NCBI GenBank assembly: GCA_013299115.1 | Contig: JAAFKA010000005.1 | Coordinates: forward strand, 124,001-188,000 | Length of the DNA: 64,000 nucleotides | Reading direction: 5' to 3' | Source: Cytophagales bacterium | Lineage (GTDB): Bacteria > Bacteroidota > Bacteroidia > Cytophagales > Thermoflexibacteraceae | In this document: in pieces, positions 25,621 to 33,673 of the stretch | Position numbering within the stretch: position 1 is the first letter of the stretch | Layout: the number at the start of each line of letters is the position of its first letter | Notes under the pieces: generated by a model | Told to the model about the DNA's origin: nothing | What the model saw: the letters and a program-made list of their open reading frames with translations, nothing else | Databases searched by the model: none | Translations under genes and position numbers: made by a program

Positions 25621-26177
25621 TAGGTTGTCTCTTTCTTAATTTTGATGGACAATGTAAAGAAGGAGTGTTGCTCACTCACTTGCGTAATTGTATATTTCAA
25701 CGGATTGTTTGACCTGCGAGCCAGGTCTATAAATCCCAAATTTGCACCTTTACTTTCTTCTGGTTTTGGCAAACGGCGTTGCTCCTTGTAGTAGGTTTTC
25801 AACTGCTCCTCGTCGAGTTTGTTGATATACTCTATCCGTTCTTTGATGCCTGCTGCCTTGCGATTTTCTATCATATTGCCCGAACTTACCATATAGCTGT
25901 CGGCAGCTTCGCCTACGGTAATGATGCCTACACCTACTTCGCACTTGTCTTTTTCTGAATAGGCTTTCTCGGCAGAGTAGTGATAAATATTTTGAGCAAG
26001 CTCAACCACCACACCGAACAGCCTACGAGCCACAAACTCATTGTCGACTGCTTTGCGTTTTAGGCTAAGTGCAATCAAGTTCAACAGGTCTTGCGACACC
26101 ATACCCTGACAAGCCAAGTTGATTTTGTGCTTCTTGAGTTTTGAGTAGAAACCGTGATGGCTAAAAGTCCTATTCAT
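25620..26177 (-). CDS. SiaB-family protein kinase (DUF6272), second copy
   Basis: 185 aa with the same GHKL-like signature as the 4.9-kb copy: ELAQNIYHYSAE (N box), VSSGNMIENR and SKGANLGFIDLA (glycine-rich lid). The G2-like box reads KGAN instead of KGGN. The two kinases are clearly diverged outside these motifs, implying distinct partners. Overlaps its SiaC gene by one base. No SpoIIE phosphatase is adjacent; the nearest other one is at 42.4 kb. Confidence 0.8.
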   Translation of the reverse strand: MNRTFSHHGFYSKLKKHKINLACQGMVSQDLLNLIALSLKRKAVDNEFVARRLFGVVVELAQNIYHYSAEKAYSEKDKCEVGVGIITVGEAADSYMVSSGNMIENRKAAGIKERIEYINKLDEEQLKTYYKEQRRLPKPEESKGANLGFIDLARRSNNPLKYTITQVSEQHSFFTLSIKIKKETT

Positions 26178-26330
26178 GATTTTTTGGGTTGTTTTGAGTA
26201 CAGAAACGTCTTCAAACTGTTTTGCGTATAAAAAAATGCAATTTTCGGTTAATTTAAAAATTTAATGCAACTTTTTTTCTTAAATAGTCCAAAACTTTTT
26301 TATTTCTTACGCCTCACTGCAAATTTGTTT

Positions 26331-26356
26331 GTAGCATAGACTTTAGTCTGTGCTAC
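26331..26356. repeat. GTAGCATAGACT palindrome
   Basis: GTAGCATAGACT-TT-AGTCTGTGCTAC, one mismatch, in the gap between the SiaB and folK genes. A related sequence (GTAGCATAGGCTTTAGCCTG) lies at 62635-62658, and the core GACTTTAGTC is shared with the ends of the 12.9-kb element. Confidence 0.6.
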
Positions 26357-26391
26357 TTCGACTGTTTTCTACCTCTCTTTTTGCAATGATA

Positions 26392-26901
26392 TTAAATTTT
26401 ATTATCTGTTGCAAAATATTTACCAAAAATTTCAACAACTGAATTATCTTCGCAAGAATCTAATAAATTTTTTATAGACCGTTGCCAAACAGGGTGCAGC
26501 ATATCGGGTGCAATTTCTGTTAAAGGTTGCAAAACAAATTTCCTTTCTAAAATTCTGCTGTGCGGAATAGTCAGTTCTTGCGTGCTGATGATGAGTTGGT
26601 CGTAAAACAAAATATCGATGTCTATGGTACGTGCAGCCCATCGAAAACTCCTTATTCTACCTAATTGTTTTTCAATTTCTTGGGTCTTTTCCAACAATTC
26701 AAACGGCGGCAAGGCTGTTTCTACTACCAACACTTGGTTGAGGTAAGCTGGCTGTGCAGCTACTCCCCACGCCGCCGTTTCATAAACAGACGAGCCTTGC
26801 AAAATGTTGCCTATTGCCTGCCTTAAGAACTGCTGGGCTTGTTGCAAGTGCTGTGTTCTGTTGCCCAGATTGCTGCCTACTAAAAGATAAGCTGTTGCCA
26901 T
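26392..26901 (-). CDS. folK: 6-hydroxymethyl-7,8-dihydropterin pyrophosphokinase
   Basis: 169 aa; transfers pyrophosphate from ATP to 6-hydroxymethyl-dihydropterin in folate synthesis. Typical start AYLLVGSNLGNR, then SSVYETAAWGV, NQVLVVET and GRIRSFRWAARTIDIDILFY, the signature with the metal-binding DxD (DIDI). The usual W-x-P-R is WAAR here. PHSRILERKFVLQPL completes the fold. Cytoplasmic; monocistronic-looking, between hairpins on both sides. Confidence 0.9.
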   Translation of the reverse strand: MATAYLLVGSNLGNRTQHLQQAQQFLRQAIGNILQGSSVYETAAWGVAAQPAYLNQVLVVETALPPFELLEKTQEIEKQLGRIRSFRWAARTIDIDILFYDQLIISTQELTIPHSRILERKFVLQPLTEIAPDMLHPVWQRSIKNLLDSCEDNSVVEIFGKYFATDNKI

Positions 26902-26925
26902 GTTGTTTGAAAATATTTCTACTGT

Positions 26926-26958
26926 ATTTGTCCGACACCTTTGAGGTGGCGGACAAAT
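26926..26958. repeat. Hairpin ATTTGTCCGACACCT / AGGTGGCGGACAAAT
   Basis: Imperfect 15-bp stem between folK and the prenyl synthase stop; member of the GGACAC hairpin family. May terminate the prenyl synthase transcript on the minus strand, but no clear T-run follows. Confidence 0.6.
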
Positions 26959-26967
26959 AGGTAATCT

Positions 26968-27942
26968 TTATTTACTCCTCTCAATGGTGTAAACTACCAA
27001 TTCTTTCAATGATTTTTTGTAAGCCGACTCTGCAAAACTTTCTACTACTTGCATGGCTTCTTGATAATATTTTTGCATCATTGCCTCTGCATACGCTATG
27101 CCTCCGTTTTGTTTTACTATGGCAATCACTTCATTTACCTTGCGAGGGTTTTCACTTTCGTTTTTTACTATGTTTATCAGCTTGCGTTTGAGGTCTTTGT
27201 CCACTGTGTTTAGCGTATAAATCAGTGGCAAGGTCATTTTTTTTTCTTTTATGTCTATGCCCAAAGGTTTTCCTATTTCGGCTGTGCCGTAATCAAACAA
27301 ATCATCTTTGATTTGGAAAGCAATACCAATTTTTTCGCCAAAAACTTGCATCTGTTGCACCACCTCTGCCGATGCCCCTGCCGAACTTGCCCCTATTCCG
27401 CAGCACGCAGCTATTAAAGTGGCTGTTTTTTGGCGAATAATCTCAAAATAAACACTTTCGGTAATATCTAACGACCTTGCTTTTTCTATCTGCAACAATT
27501 CGCCTTCACTCATTTCTCTCACCGCCTTCGACACCAAACGCAGCAACTCAAAATCTCCGTTGTCTATTGCCAACAGCAACCCTCTGGACAACAAATAATC
27601 TCCTACCAAAACTGCAATTTTATTTTTCCACAAGGCGTTGATAGAAAAAAAGCCTCGCCTATAATCCGAGTCGTCCACCACATCATCATGCACTAAGGTA
27701 GCCGTATGCAGGAGTTCTATCAAAGCAGCCCCGCGAAAGGTAGCCTCTGAAATAGTGCCACAAGTGCCTGCCGTTAAGAAAACAAACATAGGTCGCATTT
27801 GTTTGCCCTTGCTTTTGACTATGTAACTCATAATCTTGTCTAAGAGCATCACCTTTGTCCGCATAGAAGCCTTAAACTTCTTCTCAAAGTCCTCCATTTC
27901 AGCAGCAATAGGGGCTTGTATCTCCTGAATTGTGGGTTTCAT
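26968..27942 (-). CDS. Long-chain trans-polyprenyl diphosphate synthase
   Basis: 324 aa; condenses isopentenyl diphosphate units, probably for the menaquinone side chain. First Asp-rich motif in LVHDDVVDDSDYRRG, KGKQMRPMFVFL (substrate-binding region upstream), second Asp-rich motif in FQIKDDLFDYG. The residues before the first motif (ALIELLHTATLVHDD) are small or polar, as expected for a long-chain rather than farnesyl enzyme. Start shares bases with the stop of the upstream membrane protein gene (TAATG), so the two are coupled. Confidence 0.85.
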   Translation of the reverse strand: MKPTIQEIQAPIAAEMEDFEKKFKASMRTKVMLLDKIMSYIVKSKGKQMRPMFVFLTAGTCGTISEATFRGAALIELLHTATLVHDDVVDDSDYRRGFFSINALWKNKIAVLVGDYLLSRGLLLAIDNGDFELLRLVSKAVREMSEGELLQIEKARSLDITESVYFEIIRQKTATLIAACCGIGASSAGASAEVVQQMQVFGEKIGIAFQIKDDLFDYGTAEIGKPLGIDIKEKKMTLPLIYTLNTVDKDLKRKLINIVKNESENPRKVNEVIAIVKQNGGIAYAEAMMQKYYQEAMQVVESFAESAYKKSLKELVVYTIERSK

Positions 27943-28361
27943 TAGCTTTTTTTGGTTGGAAAAATAGTTCCAAATTTGGTGTTGCTCAATACTTTGCTCA
28001 ACAGAAAACCTGTGGCAAAATAAGCAACAGCTACCAATACGCTGGCTATGGTGTTGGTGTCTGTAAATTTGGCTTGCAAAGCAGGATTGACAATAGTTTC
28101 TTTCACATACAAATAATTGTAGAGAAAAAAGCTAACAAAACAAGCCACGCCCAGCCCAATAAACCAAGTTCGGCGTTTGGCGGGGTCTTGCGGATTTTTT
28201 CCTCCTTCGTAGGCTATGCTTTGGGCTGCCAACAACGCAGCTGCCAAAAATAAGACGACAAAAATAGCAACTAACAGATAAGTTTCGGATTGCAGGGCTT
28301 CCAATTCTCTAATATTGCGAATTTTCTCCTCTGCCCATATCAATAAAAGTGTGTGTAACAT
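27942..28361 (-). CDS. Small membrane protein, three helices
   Basis: 139 aa with hydrophobic segments near residues 26-48 (TYLLVAIFVVLFLAAALLAA), 66-86 and 104-124. The loop EGGKNPQDPAKRRTW is basic and probably cytoplasmic. Family not recognised. Translationally coupled to the prenyl synthase, so a role near isoprenoid or quinone metabolism is possible but only inferred from position. Confidence 0.6.
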   Translation of the reverse strand: MLHTLLLIWAEEKIRNIRELEALQSETYLLVAIFVVLFLAAALLAAQSIAYEGGKNPQDPAKRRTWFIGLGVACFVSFFLYNYLYVKETIVNPALQAKFTDTNTIASVLVAVAYFATGFLLSKVLSNTKFGTIFPTKKS

Positions 28362-28421
28362 AAATGTGTGTTGCCTTTAGGCGAATGGTTTAGTTGCAAA
28401 TGGAGTACAAAATAAAAAAAT

Positions 28422-28448
28422 AAGTTGCGTAAGTGATTTACGCAACTT
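28422..28448 (-). terminator. Rho-independent terminator of the DUF5684 gene
   Basis: AAGTTGCGTAA and TTACGCAACTT form a perfect 11-bp stem. Read on the minus strand it is followed by ATTTTTTTATTTTG. It sits 25 bp after the stop of the upstream gene. Confidence 0.75.
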
Positions 28449-28474
28449 ACAAAGGTTAGGAAACTAAATTAATT

Positions 28475-28858
28475 TTACTTTTCCAACCTACTTGCGTCAA
28501 AGTCGGCATCGCCAAAAGCAAGCATCGGATAGAGAATAAAGCTAAAAAAGATAAGCCCAACCGTATAACCAATACCTTTGCCAAAAGCCTTACTCAAATC
28601 ATTGACCATGATGAACAGAATAATCAAGTTGATAAATGGCACAAAAAGCAGCAACAACCACCACCAAGGACGGCGAAGCATATCTAAGTGGACAATGGTG
28701 CCATAGATAGGAATGAGGCAAGCCCACCCTGGTTTACCCCCTTTTTCTAAGATTTTCCATTCAGAGGCAATCATTAAAGCAAGGAAACCAAAATAAAATA
28801 GCATCATTCCTACGCCAAGCCCTGCACTCATTTGTGAATCTGCATAACTTTCTTCCAT
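28475..28858 (-). CDS. DUF5684-family membrane protein
   Basis: 127 aa with helices at about 15-33, 64-88 and 97-115. GWACLIPIYGTIVHLDM and PWWWLLLLFVPFINLIILF are the family hallmark also seen fused to signal peptidase-like proteins in Bacteroidota. Function unknown. Flanked by a terminator and by a palindromic element, so expressed alone. Confidence 0.7.
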   Translation of the reverse strand: MEESYADSQMSAGLGVGMMLFYFGFLALMIASEWKILEKGGKPGWACLIPIYGTIVHLDMLRRPWWWLLLLFVPFINLIILFIMVNDLSKAFGKGIGYTVGLIFFSFILYPMLAFGDADFDASRLEK

Positions 28859-28892
28859 AAATTGTAAAGTTTAAAAGTTGTAGAGTTTAAAA

Positions 28893-29020
28893 TTACTGGT
28901 TGTCCGACAATTTTTGTGGAATGGAAACAATGTAGCATTTGATTTATCAAATGCTTTGCCTGAAACAGTCTTTGATAAATCAAAGACCTCCGTTTCCACA
29001 AAAATTTTTGGACAACCAAA
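28893..29020. repeat. Palindromic element with GGTTGTCC ends and two inner hairpins
   Basis: GGTTGTCCGACAATTTTTGT (28898-28917) pairs with the right arm ACAAAAATTTTTGGACAACC, arms continuing into GGAAAC/GTTTCC. Inside are two perfect hairpins: AGCATTTGAT-TT-ATCAAATGCT (28934-28955) and GTCTTTGAT-AA-ATCAAAGAC (28968-28987). No ORF. The right half recurs at 25099-25151. Confidence 0.75.
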
Positions 29021-29142
29021 ATAATTAACTCTTGCAAGTTGCTAAAAAATGTTAAATAAATACAATCTTTGGTGGATAATTTTTTTGGACATTGTTATAC
29101 AGTTGCAAAAAAAGCTAAAAACTTTGATGTGAAAAACCTAAT

Positions 29143-29667
29143 TTACAGACCTCTTATTCCTTTTTTGGGATAAAAAATATATTGAAACAAGAGCAATAAA
29201 GACAAAGTAAACAAAGAACTTGACATTATTTTGATTAAGGTATAGCCAATAAGATGCAAAGAGCCCATTTCGACAAGAAATAATGCGGTGTGGTGTATTA
29301 AAATCAAGAGTCCTGCATAGGTTACAAACCATTGAATACCCATGATATTAACTTGGGGTTGCATCCACGTTTCATAGCCACCACTTGGTGCAGTCCAGTT
29401 CAGTACATAGGGACGAAAATAGGCAAATAGTACACAAGCCGCGGCATGAACTCCTATCGTTTTATAGAAAAAATCTATAAACAAACCAAAAAAGAACCCA
29501 ATAAAAAGCAAGGAAATGACAGGTGTATCTCTTTCGATAAGCAATAAAAAGGCTATGTAGGCAAAACAAAAAGCCACATCAAACAACACTACATCTCGCA
29601 AGAAAAAAACTTGTAAAAACAAGTAAGTTATACCTGTTGCTAATTGAGAAAATAAAGAATTATTCAT
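29143..29667 (-). CDS. mreD: Rod shape-determining protein MreD
   Basis: 174 aa, five or six hydrophobic helices. FLRDVVLFDVAFCFAYIAFL at the start and FFFGLFIDFFYKTIGVHAAA in the middle follow the MreD pattern of Bacteroidota (conserved D-x-F and G-x-HAAA). MreD is an inner-membrane part of the cell-wall elongation machinery. The usual neighbours mreB and mreC are not in the window; an unidentified gene lies 12 bp upstream. Identification rests on motif recognition. Confidence 0.7.
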   Translation of the reverse strand: MNNSLFSQLATGITYLFLQVFFLRDVVLFDVAFCFAYIAFLLLIERDTPVISLLFIGFFFGLFIDFFYKTIGVHAAACVLFAYFRPYVLNWTAPSGGYETWMQPQVNIMGIQWFVTYAGLLILIHHTALFLVEMGSLHLIGYTLIKIMSSSLFTLSLLLLFQYIFYPKKGIRGL

Positions 29668-29679
29668 TGAAGATATTTT

Positions 29680-30204
29680 TTATACTGTCATCACACTTAC
29701 CATAGTGGCTGTTTGTTTCATTACCAAAAAGTTTTTTGTCTGTACAATTTGGGAAATGGCAGTTTCTACGGCAGTTTGCGAAGCAAATTGCGTGAGTTGT
29801 ATTTTGCAGGTTTCTCTTATTTTTTTGGCTATGGCAGCATCTGTTTTCAAGGTGCGTATGTTTTCTGTGATATTGGTGTCTGCATTAAGCAAAAACAAAT
29901 TGAGAACCGTATCACTTCCATTAATCCAAGTTTGCCTGTCGTTAGCAGCAGCCGAAAAAGCATTAAGAGGGGTAAGAAAAGACCATTTTTCTTTTGGAAA
30001 TTCGAGCAAGAAAAAAGGAATATTATTTTCCACATACACTCCATAAGCTAGAGGCGAGGTTTTCCATGCAGCTTTTTGGGCAGGCGAAGGAGTTTTCAAA
30101 TAATACAATCCATCGAAAAAAGTGGCGTGAAATTGTGCCATATAATTTTGCATACCTTTCATTTTATTCAAAACAGGGTGTGCATTGCCTATTAAAATTG
30201 CCAT
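29680..30204 (-). CDS. Uncharacterised 174-aa protein
   Basis: No signal peptide or membrane helix. Contains FFDGLYYLKTPSPAQKA, FFLLEFPKEKWSFLTPLNAF and a helical C-terminal half rich in Thr/Ala/Gln. I do not recognise the family. It is 12 bp upstream of mreD on the same strand, hence probably cotranscribed. The ATG at 30202-30204 is the only reasonable start. Confidence 0.55.
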   Translation of the reverse strand: MAILIGNAHPVLNKMKGMQNYMAQFHATFFDGLYYLKTPSPAQKAAWKTSPLAYGVYVENNIPFFLLEFPKEKWSFLTPLNAFSAAANDRQTWINGSDTVLNLFLLNADTNITENIRTLKTDAAIAKKIRETCKIQLTQFASQTAVETAISQIVQTKNFLVMKQTATMVSVMTV

Positions 30205-30320
30205 AAAACAGAAGTTTTGGTTTCCGAAAGACGAAGGTAAATTAAAAAATTTGAAGTTCCAAAAAACTCAGTATTGTTGTTTTCGCGTGAGTCCATCAAG
30301 AGATTCTGGTTGCCACGCAT

Positions 30321-30659
30321 TTAAATATACCAATTCACATACCTATCTCTGCCATCGGGATTCAGGCAAGGGTCTAACAAAACGACAGTGTTCTCCAAAT
30401 ATTTTGCATTTTGGGGTTGCAATAGTTCATAGGCAGTTTTCATAGCAGCTTCGGTAGATGAAGTTTCGTTGCCATGCACACCATGACTCAACCACACAAT
30501 AACGGGTATATCTGTATTGGCTGTTCCTTCTTGTAAACCTGTGATTTTCAGGTTGTTTTGTCTTATTTCGTCTAATTTGTCTATATTGTTTTGCGAAGAA
30601 ATAAAAGCCAACAACAAAGGTCTTCTTTCAGCCGTTGTGCCGTATGGATAGGCAAAACC
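30321..30659 (-). pseudogene. M14 zinc carboxypeptidase fragment
   Basis: Encodes GFAYPYGTTAERRPLLLAFI followed by VWLSHGVHGNETSSTEAA and VLLDPCLNPDGRDRYVNWY, the zinc-binding HxxE and the NPDGR motif of family M14. The N-terminus is cut off exactly where the neighbouring methylase frame ends (TAA 30660-30662), and a stop follows NWYI, removing the remaining catalytic half. So it is a piece of a larger secreted carboxypeptidase truncated at both ends. Confidence 0.75.
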
Positions 30660-31416
30660 TTAAACTATAAATTCAATTTCGGCAAAAAGTCCTGCTTCTT
30701 TGGCTAACCTATGCTCAATCAAAGGACGGTAGCCTGTATTCAATTCATAGCCATAACAACTCCTTTTGGCTTGGACAGCAGCCAGCAAAGTAGTACCAGA
30801 GCCAAGAAATGGGTCTAAAATCGGCAGGCTTGCTTGTTAGCAAAATGGCACGCAACGCCAATTCGTCTGGAAACATGGCGGGGTGTTCGAATTGTTTGCC
30901 TATACTACCAGCTTTTTTGACTAATCTCCACATATCATAAATAGCTGTGGGCAAGTCATTTTTGTAGTCATTGAAACCAAAATCCGAATTATAAAAATAA
31001 GTTGTTTGTTTAGAGAAATGCAAAACATATTCGTACCTGTCTGCCAAACGCAACCCAGCCGTAGGAATACCACTTGGCTTGTGCCACAAAATTTTGTGTT
31101 GAAACGTAAAACCTATTTTGACTAATTGGCGAATAAAATCGTCTTGAATACGCAGTAGTTTATTGTCATTTCTGCGGTAATTGATGTTGATAAATAGACT
31201 GCCTTCGGGTTTTAGCCCCTTGTAACATTCCTGCCAAACTTTATTCATTCGGTCTAAATACAGTTCATAACTTTCATTAAATCCAATTTGGTTTTGGTGA
31301 TTGTCATAATTTTTTAAATCCCAATAAGGTGGAGAAGTTATTACTGTTTGTATGGTGTTGGCAGCAATATGGTGCTGTTTCTCACTGCTTGCAAAAATTA
31401 TTTTGTGAAAAAGCAT
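30660..31416 (-). pseudogene. Amino-DNA methyltransferase with a one-base frameshift near the C-terminus
   Basis: About 251 aa if corrected. Motif IV TSPPYWDL near the N-terminus and, after the shift, ILDPFLGSGTTLLAAVQAK (motif I) and CYGYELN identify a beta-class N4-cytosine or N6-adenine methylase. The frame breaks at the A-run 30817-30820 (plus strand): uncorrected it reads FRPISWLWYYF and stops at 30745; one added T restores motif I and continues to TAA 30660-30662. Either a genuine loss or a homopolymer sequence error. Last gene of the restriction cluster; the frame ends where the carboxypeptidase fragment begins. Confidence 0.75.
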
Positions 31417-31421
31417 ACCAA

Positions 31422-32042
31422 TTAAATTTTTTCGTGTTGAAGGTCAATCGTTAAGCCTGTTTTGACTTTAACATAGTCTATAATGGTTTGTATAGCAACA
31501 GGTTTGGTGCTGTAAACTAAAAATTTTTCATTCATCGTTGTAACCTGACTGCATAACAAAGTGCTAATAATTTCAGCAAAAGGTATAAAATTTTGTGCTG
31601 TAATCACTGCCTTTTCTGCTTTTTCTACCAACCATACATTACCAGGGTCTTTGCCCAGTGGGTGATAATTTTTTTCTCTTTTTCCCCATTCCATATCTTT
31701 CCAGATGTATTCTACTCGCAAAAGGTCTTTATTAAAAACATAGTTGTTGTTCTTGCCTACCCACAAAATACTTTTGTAAAGTTGAGTATAAGGTGTAGTT
31801 TTTTCTTGATAAGTAAGCCATATCCATTCGTCTATCAACCACAAGCCTTGTTTTTCTATGTAATCAGCCACGTGCATAGTGATTGGAAATTGATTAACTA
31901 TTTGATTATCAAGCAAAATAAACAAATGATTGTCAAAAGCATCAACCACTTTGCTTAGTAAATTTTGTAAATCCACCAAAGTATCAGCTGTAAAATGAGG
32001 ATAATAACTATAATCCAGAATGGTGGCTTTGTAACGGCTCAT
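31422..32042 (-). CDS. Methyltransferase-like protein lacking catalytic motifs
   Basis: 206 aa from ATG 32042. ILWVGKNNNYVFNKDLLRVE and NYHPLGKDPGNVWLVE align with the target-recognition part of the adjacent methylase (LLWFVKNKENYTFNLDEIR, NPLGKNPTDFW), but neither an S/N-PPY motif nor a GxG SAM motif is present. It may be a non-catalytic partner subunit, or a decaying methylase. Overlaps the 32008 gene by 35 bp and is 5 bp from the next methylase, so it belongs to the operon. Confidence 0.6.
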   Translation of the reverse strand: MSRYKATILDYSYYPHFTADTLVDLQNLLSKVVDAFDNHLFILLDNQIVNQFPITMHVADYIEKQGLWLIDEWIWLTYQEKTTPYTQLYKSILWVGKNNNYVFNKDLLRVEYIWKDMEWGKREKNYHPLGKDPGNVWLVEKAEKAVITAQNFIPFAEIISTLLCSQVTTMNEKFLVYSTKPVAIQTIIDYVKVKTGLTIDLQHEKI

Positions 32043-33006
32043 CTCTTTCAAAGAGGGTTAAATGTTCGGTAGTTTCTTCTAAGTTCGTAAAGTAAATTTT
32101 GTTGTTTTTCACTACTTTTTGCAAATTATTTTCTATTTTCAGCTTTGCCACCTTGCAATATTTTTCTTCTTTGTCTATTCCAATCCAATTTCTTTGCAAG
32201 TCATTGGCTACTTTGCAAGTAGTGCCACTGCCATTGAAAATATCTAACACCACATCTCCTTGATTGGTGGCAGACTTAATTACTCTTTCTACCAATTTTT
32301 CGGGAAATTGGCAAGGGTGATTGGTTTTTTCCTTTTTGTTGTTGTTTGCAATTCTATGAATTTCGTAAATAGAGTTTTCTGTATCCAAAAAAGCCAATTC
32401 TTTTTCCGTTTCGTCTTCAAAAACCCAAAAATCCGTAGGGTTTTTACCCAAAGGATTGCATCTTTTATCTCCCAACTGTTGCCATTTAGAGGGTATTCGA
32501 ATTTCGTCTAAGTTGAAAGTATAATTTTCTTTGTTTTTGACAAACCACAACAAATTTTCATACCTGCCCGATAGTCTATTTTTACAGTTGATGCCTCCCT
32601 CAAAGTGCCAAATAATCCAATTTTTCATATAAAAATTACCAACAGCCCCCACGTTTTTAAAAATACTATAAAACATTGCACCCAAAGGCAAAATTTCATT
32701 TTCTTGTACCGTTTGTGCCACATTCCAATAAATGCTACCCGTAGGTTTCAACACTCGGTTACATTCTTTGATGATTTGGGTTTGTTTGGATAGATAACCC
32801 ATAAAAGTCTTGTCGTCTTCATATTCTTTGTCGAGAAAATAAGGCGGACTTGTCAATATCAAATCTATGCTATTGGCAGGCATCTGTTGCAATGTAGCCA
32901 AAGTTTCATTGCTAATAATACTTTGATAAAAGTTTTCTATTGGTAGCAACTTATCAAAAGCAGGATAGATAGGTATGGTTTGTGGTTGTGTCATTTCAAT
33001 TTGCAT
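32008..33006 (-). CDS. Amino-DNA methyltransferase (beta class)
   Basis: 332 aa; transfers methyl from SAM to adenine N6 or cytosine N4. Motif IV is LILTSPPYFLD (about residues 49-59), followed by CNRVLKPTGSIYWNV; the target-recognition region includes LGKNPTDFW; motif I is VVLDIFNGSGTTCKVA (near 250), and WIGIDKEEKYC follows. Order IV-TRD-I is the beta arrangement. Protects host DNA against the nuclease encoded upstream; overlaps that gene by 11 bp. Confidence 0.88.
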   Translation of the reverse strand: MQIEMTQPQTIPIYPAFDKLLPIENFYQSIISNETLATLQQMPANSIDLILTSPPYFLDKEYEDDKTFMGYLSKQTQIIKECNRVLKPTGSIYWNVAQTVQENEILPLGAMFYSIFKNVGAVGNFYMKNWIIWHFEGGINCKNRLSGRYENLLWFVKNKENYTFNLDEIRIPSKWQQLGDKRCNPLGKNPTDFWVFEDETEKELAFLDTENSIYEIHRIANNNKKEKTNHPCQFPEKLVERVIKSATNQGDVVLDIFNGSGTTCKVANDLQRNWIGIDKEEKYCKVAKLKIENNLQKVVKNNKIYFTNLEETTEHLTLFERDEPLQSHHSGL

Positions 33007-33673
33007 AACTGTTGGTCATAAATTTTTCGTATTCGGCTGCGGTTATCATACCTTCTTTTTTCAAAAATTCGATATGAATAGGCTCTAAAAATCGTTGCCT
33101 TAATAAATCCTTCATTCTATCTATTGTATTGATTTTCAGGTGATTATTTACTGAAATATTTTGATAGAGAACTTTACGTTCTGACAAACGAGCAAAATGA
33201 AGTTGGCGGTGGCAATTTGCACACAAACCTACCAAATTAAGATAATGGTCGGGACCCGAATTAGTGGAGAATGGAATTAAGTGGTGAAACTCTAAATAAG
33301 CAAAGTCTTTTTCTGTTAAAAAAGTTTCATTTTGGCAACAATCACAACGCAACAACAAGTTTGAATTGCGAAAATTTTGGTGGTAAAAAGTCCGCAAAGC
33401 CTCTATTAACTCACCTTTTCGTTTTCGTTCAACAGTAAAAACTTGGCTATCTTTTTTTGAAATCTCCGCTAATTTTTCAAGATTAACAGCAACAGCCAAC
33501 GATTTGAGTGTGTGCGAAGTGTAGTAATTTTGTTGGGGCAAAGTGCTTACCCAATGCGTATGGTTGCTAATTTCTTTTTGCACTTGGCTTATTGTATTTG
33601 CCAATTCAGCCAATCTATCAAACCCTAAAATCTTACCTGTACTTGTTTGTTCTCCAACCAACTCAACGCACAC
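32996..33673 (-). CDS. HNH endonuclease, probable restriction subunit
   Basis: 225 aa (GTG start at 33673; an internal start is possible). The C-terminal half is an HNH nuclease: LRCDCCQNE (first Cys pair), FHHLIPFSTNSGPDHYLNLV (His-Asn core), GLCANCHRQLH (second Cys pair and catalytic-type His). The N-terminal 100 residues are helical without known motif. Its frame overlaps the end of the upstream 369-aa gene by 49 bp, with similar phrasing where they meet, so the two may be one frameshifted gene. With two methylases it would make a type II system acting on an asymmetric site. Confidence 0.75.
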   Translation of the reverse strand: MCVELVGEQTSTGKILGFDRLAELANTISQVQKEISNHTHWVSTLPQQNYYTSHTLKSLAVAVNLEKLAEISKKDSQVFTVERKRKGELIEALRTFYHQNFRNSNLLLRCDCCQNETFLTEKDFAYLEFHHLIPFSTNSGPDHYLNLVGLCANCHRQLHFARLSERKVLYQNISVNNHLKINTIDRMKDLLRQRFLEPIHIEFLKKEGMITAAEYEKFMTNSYAN

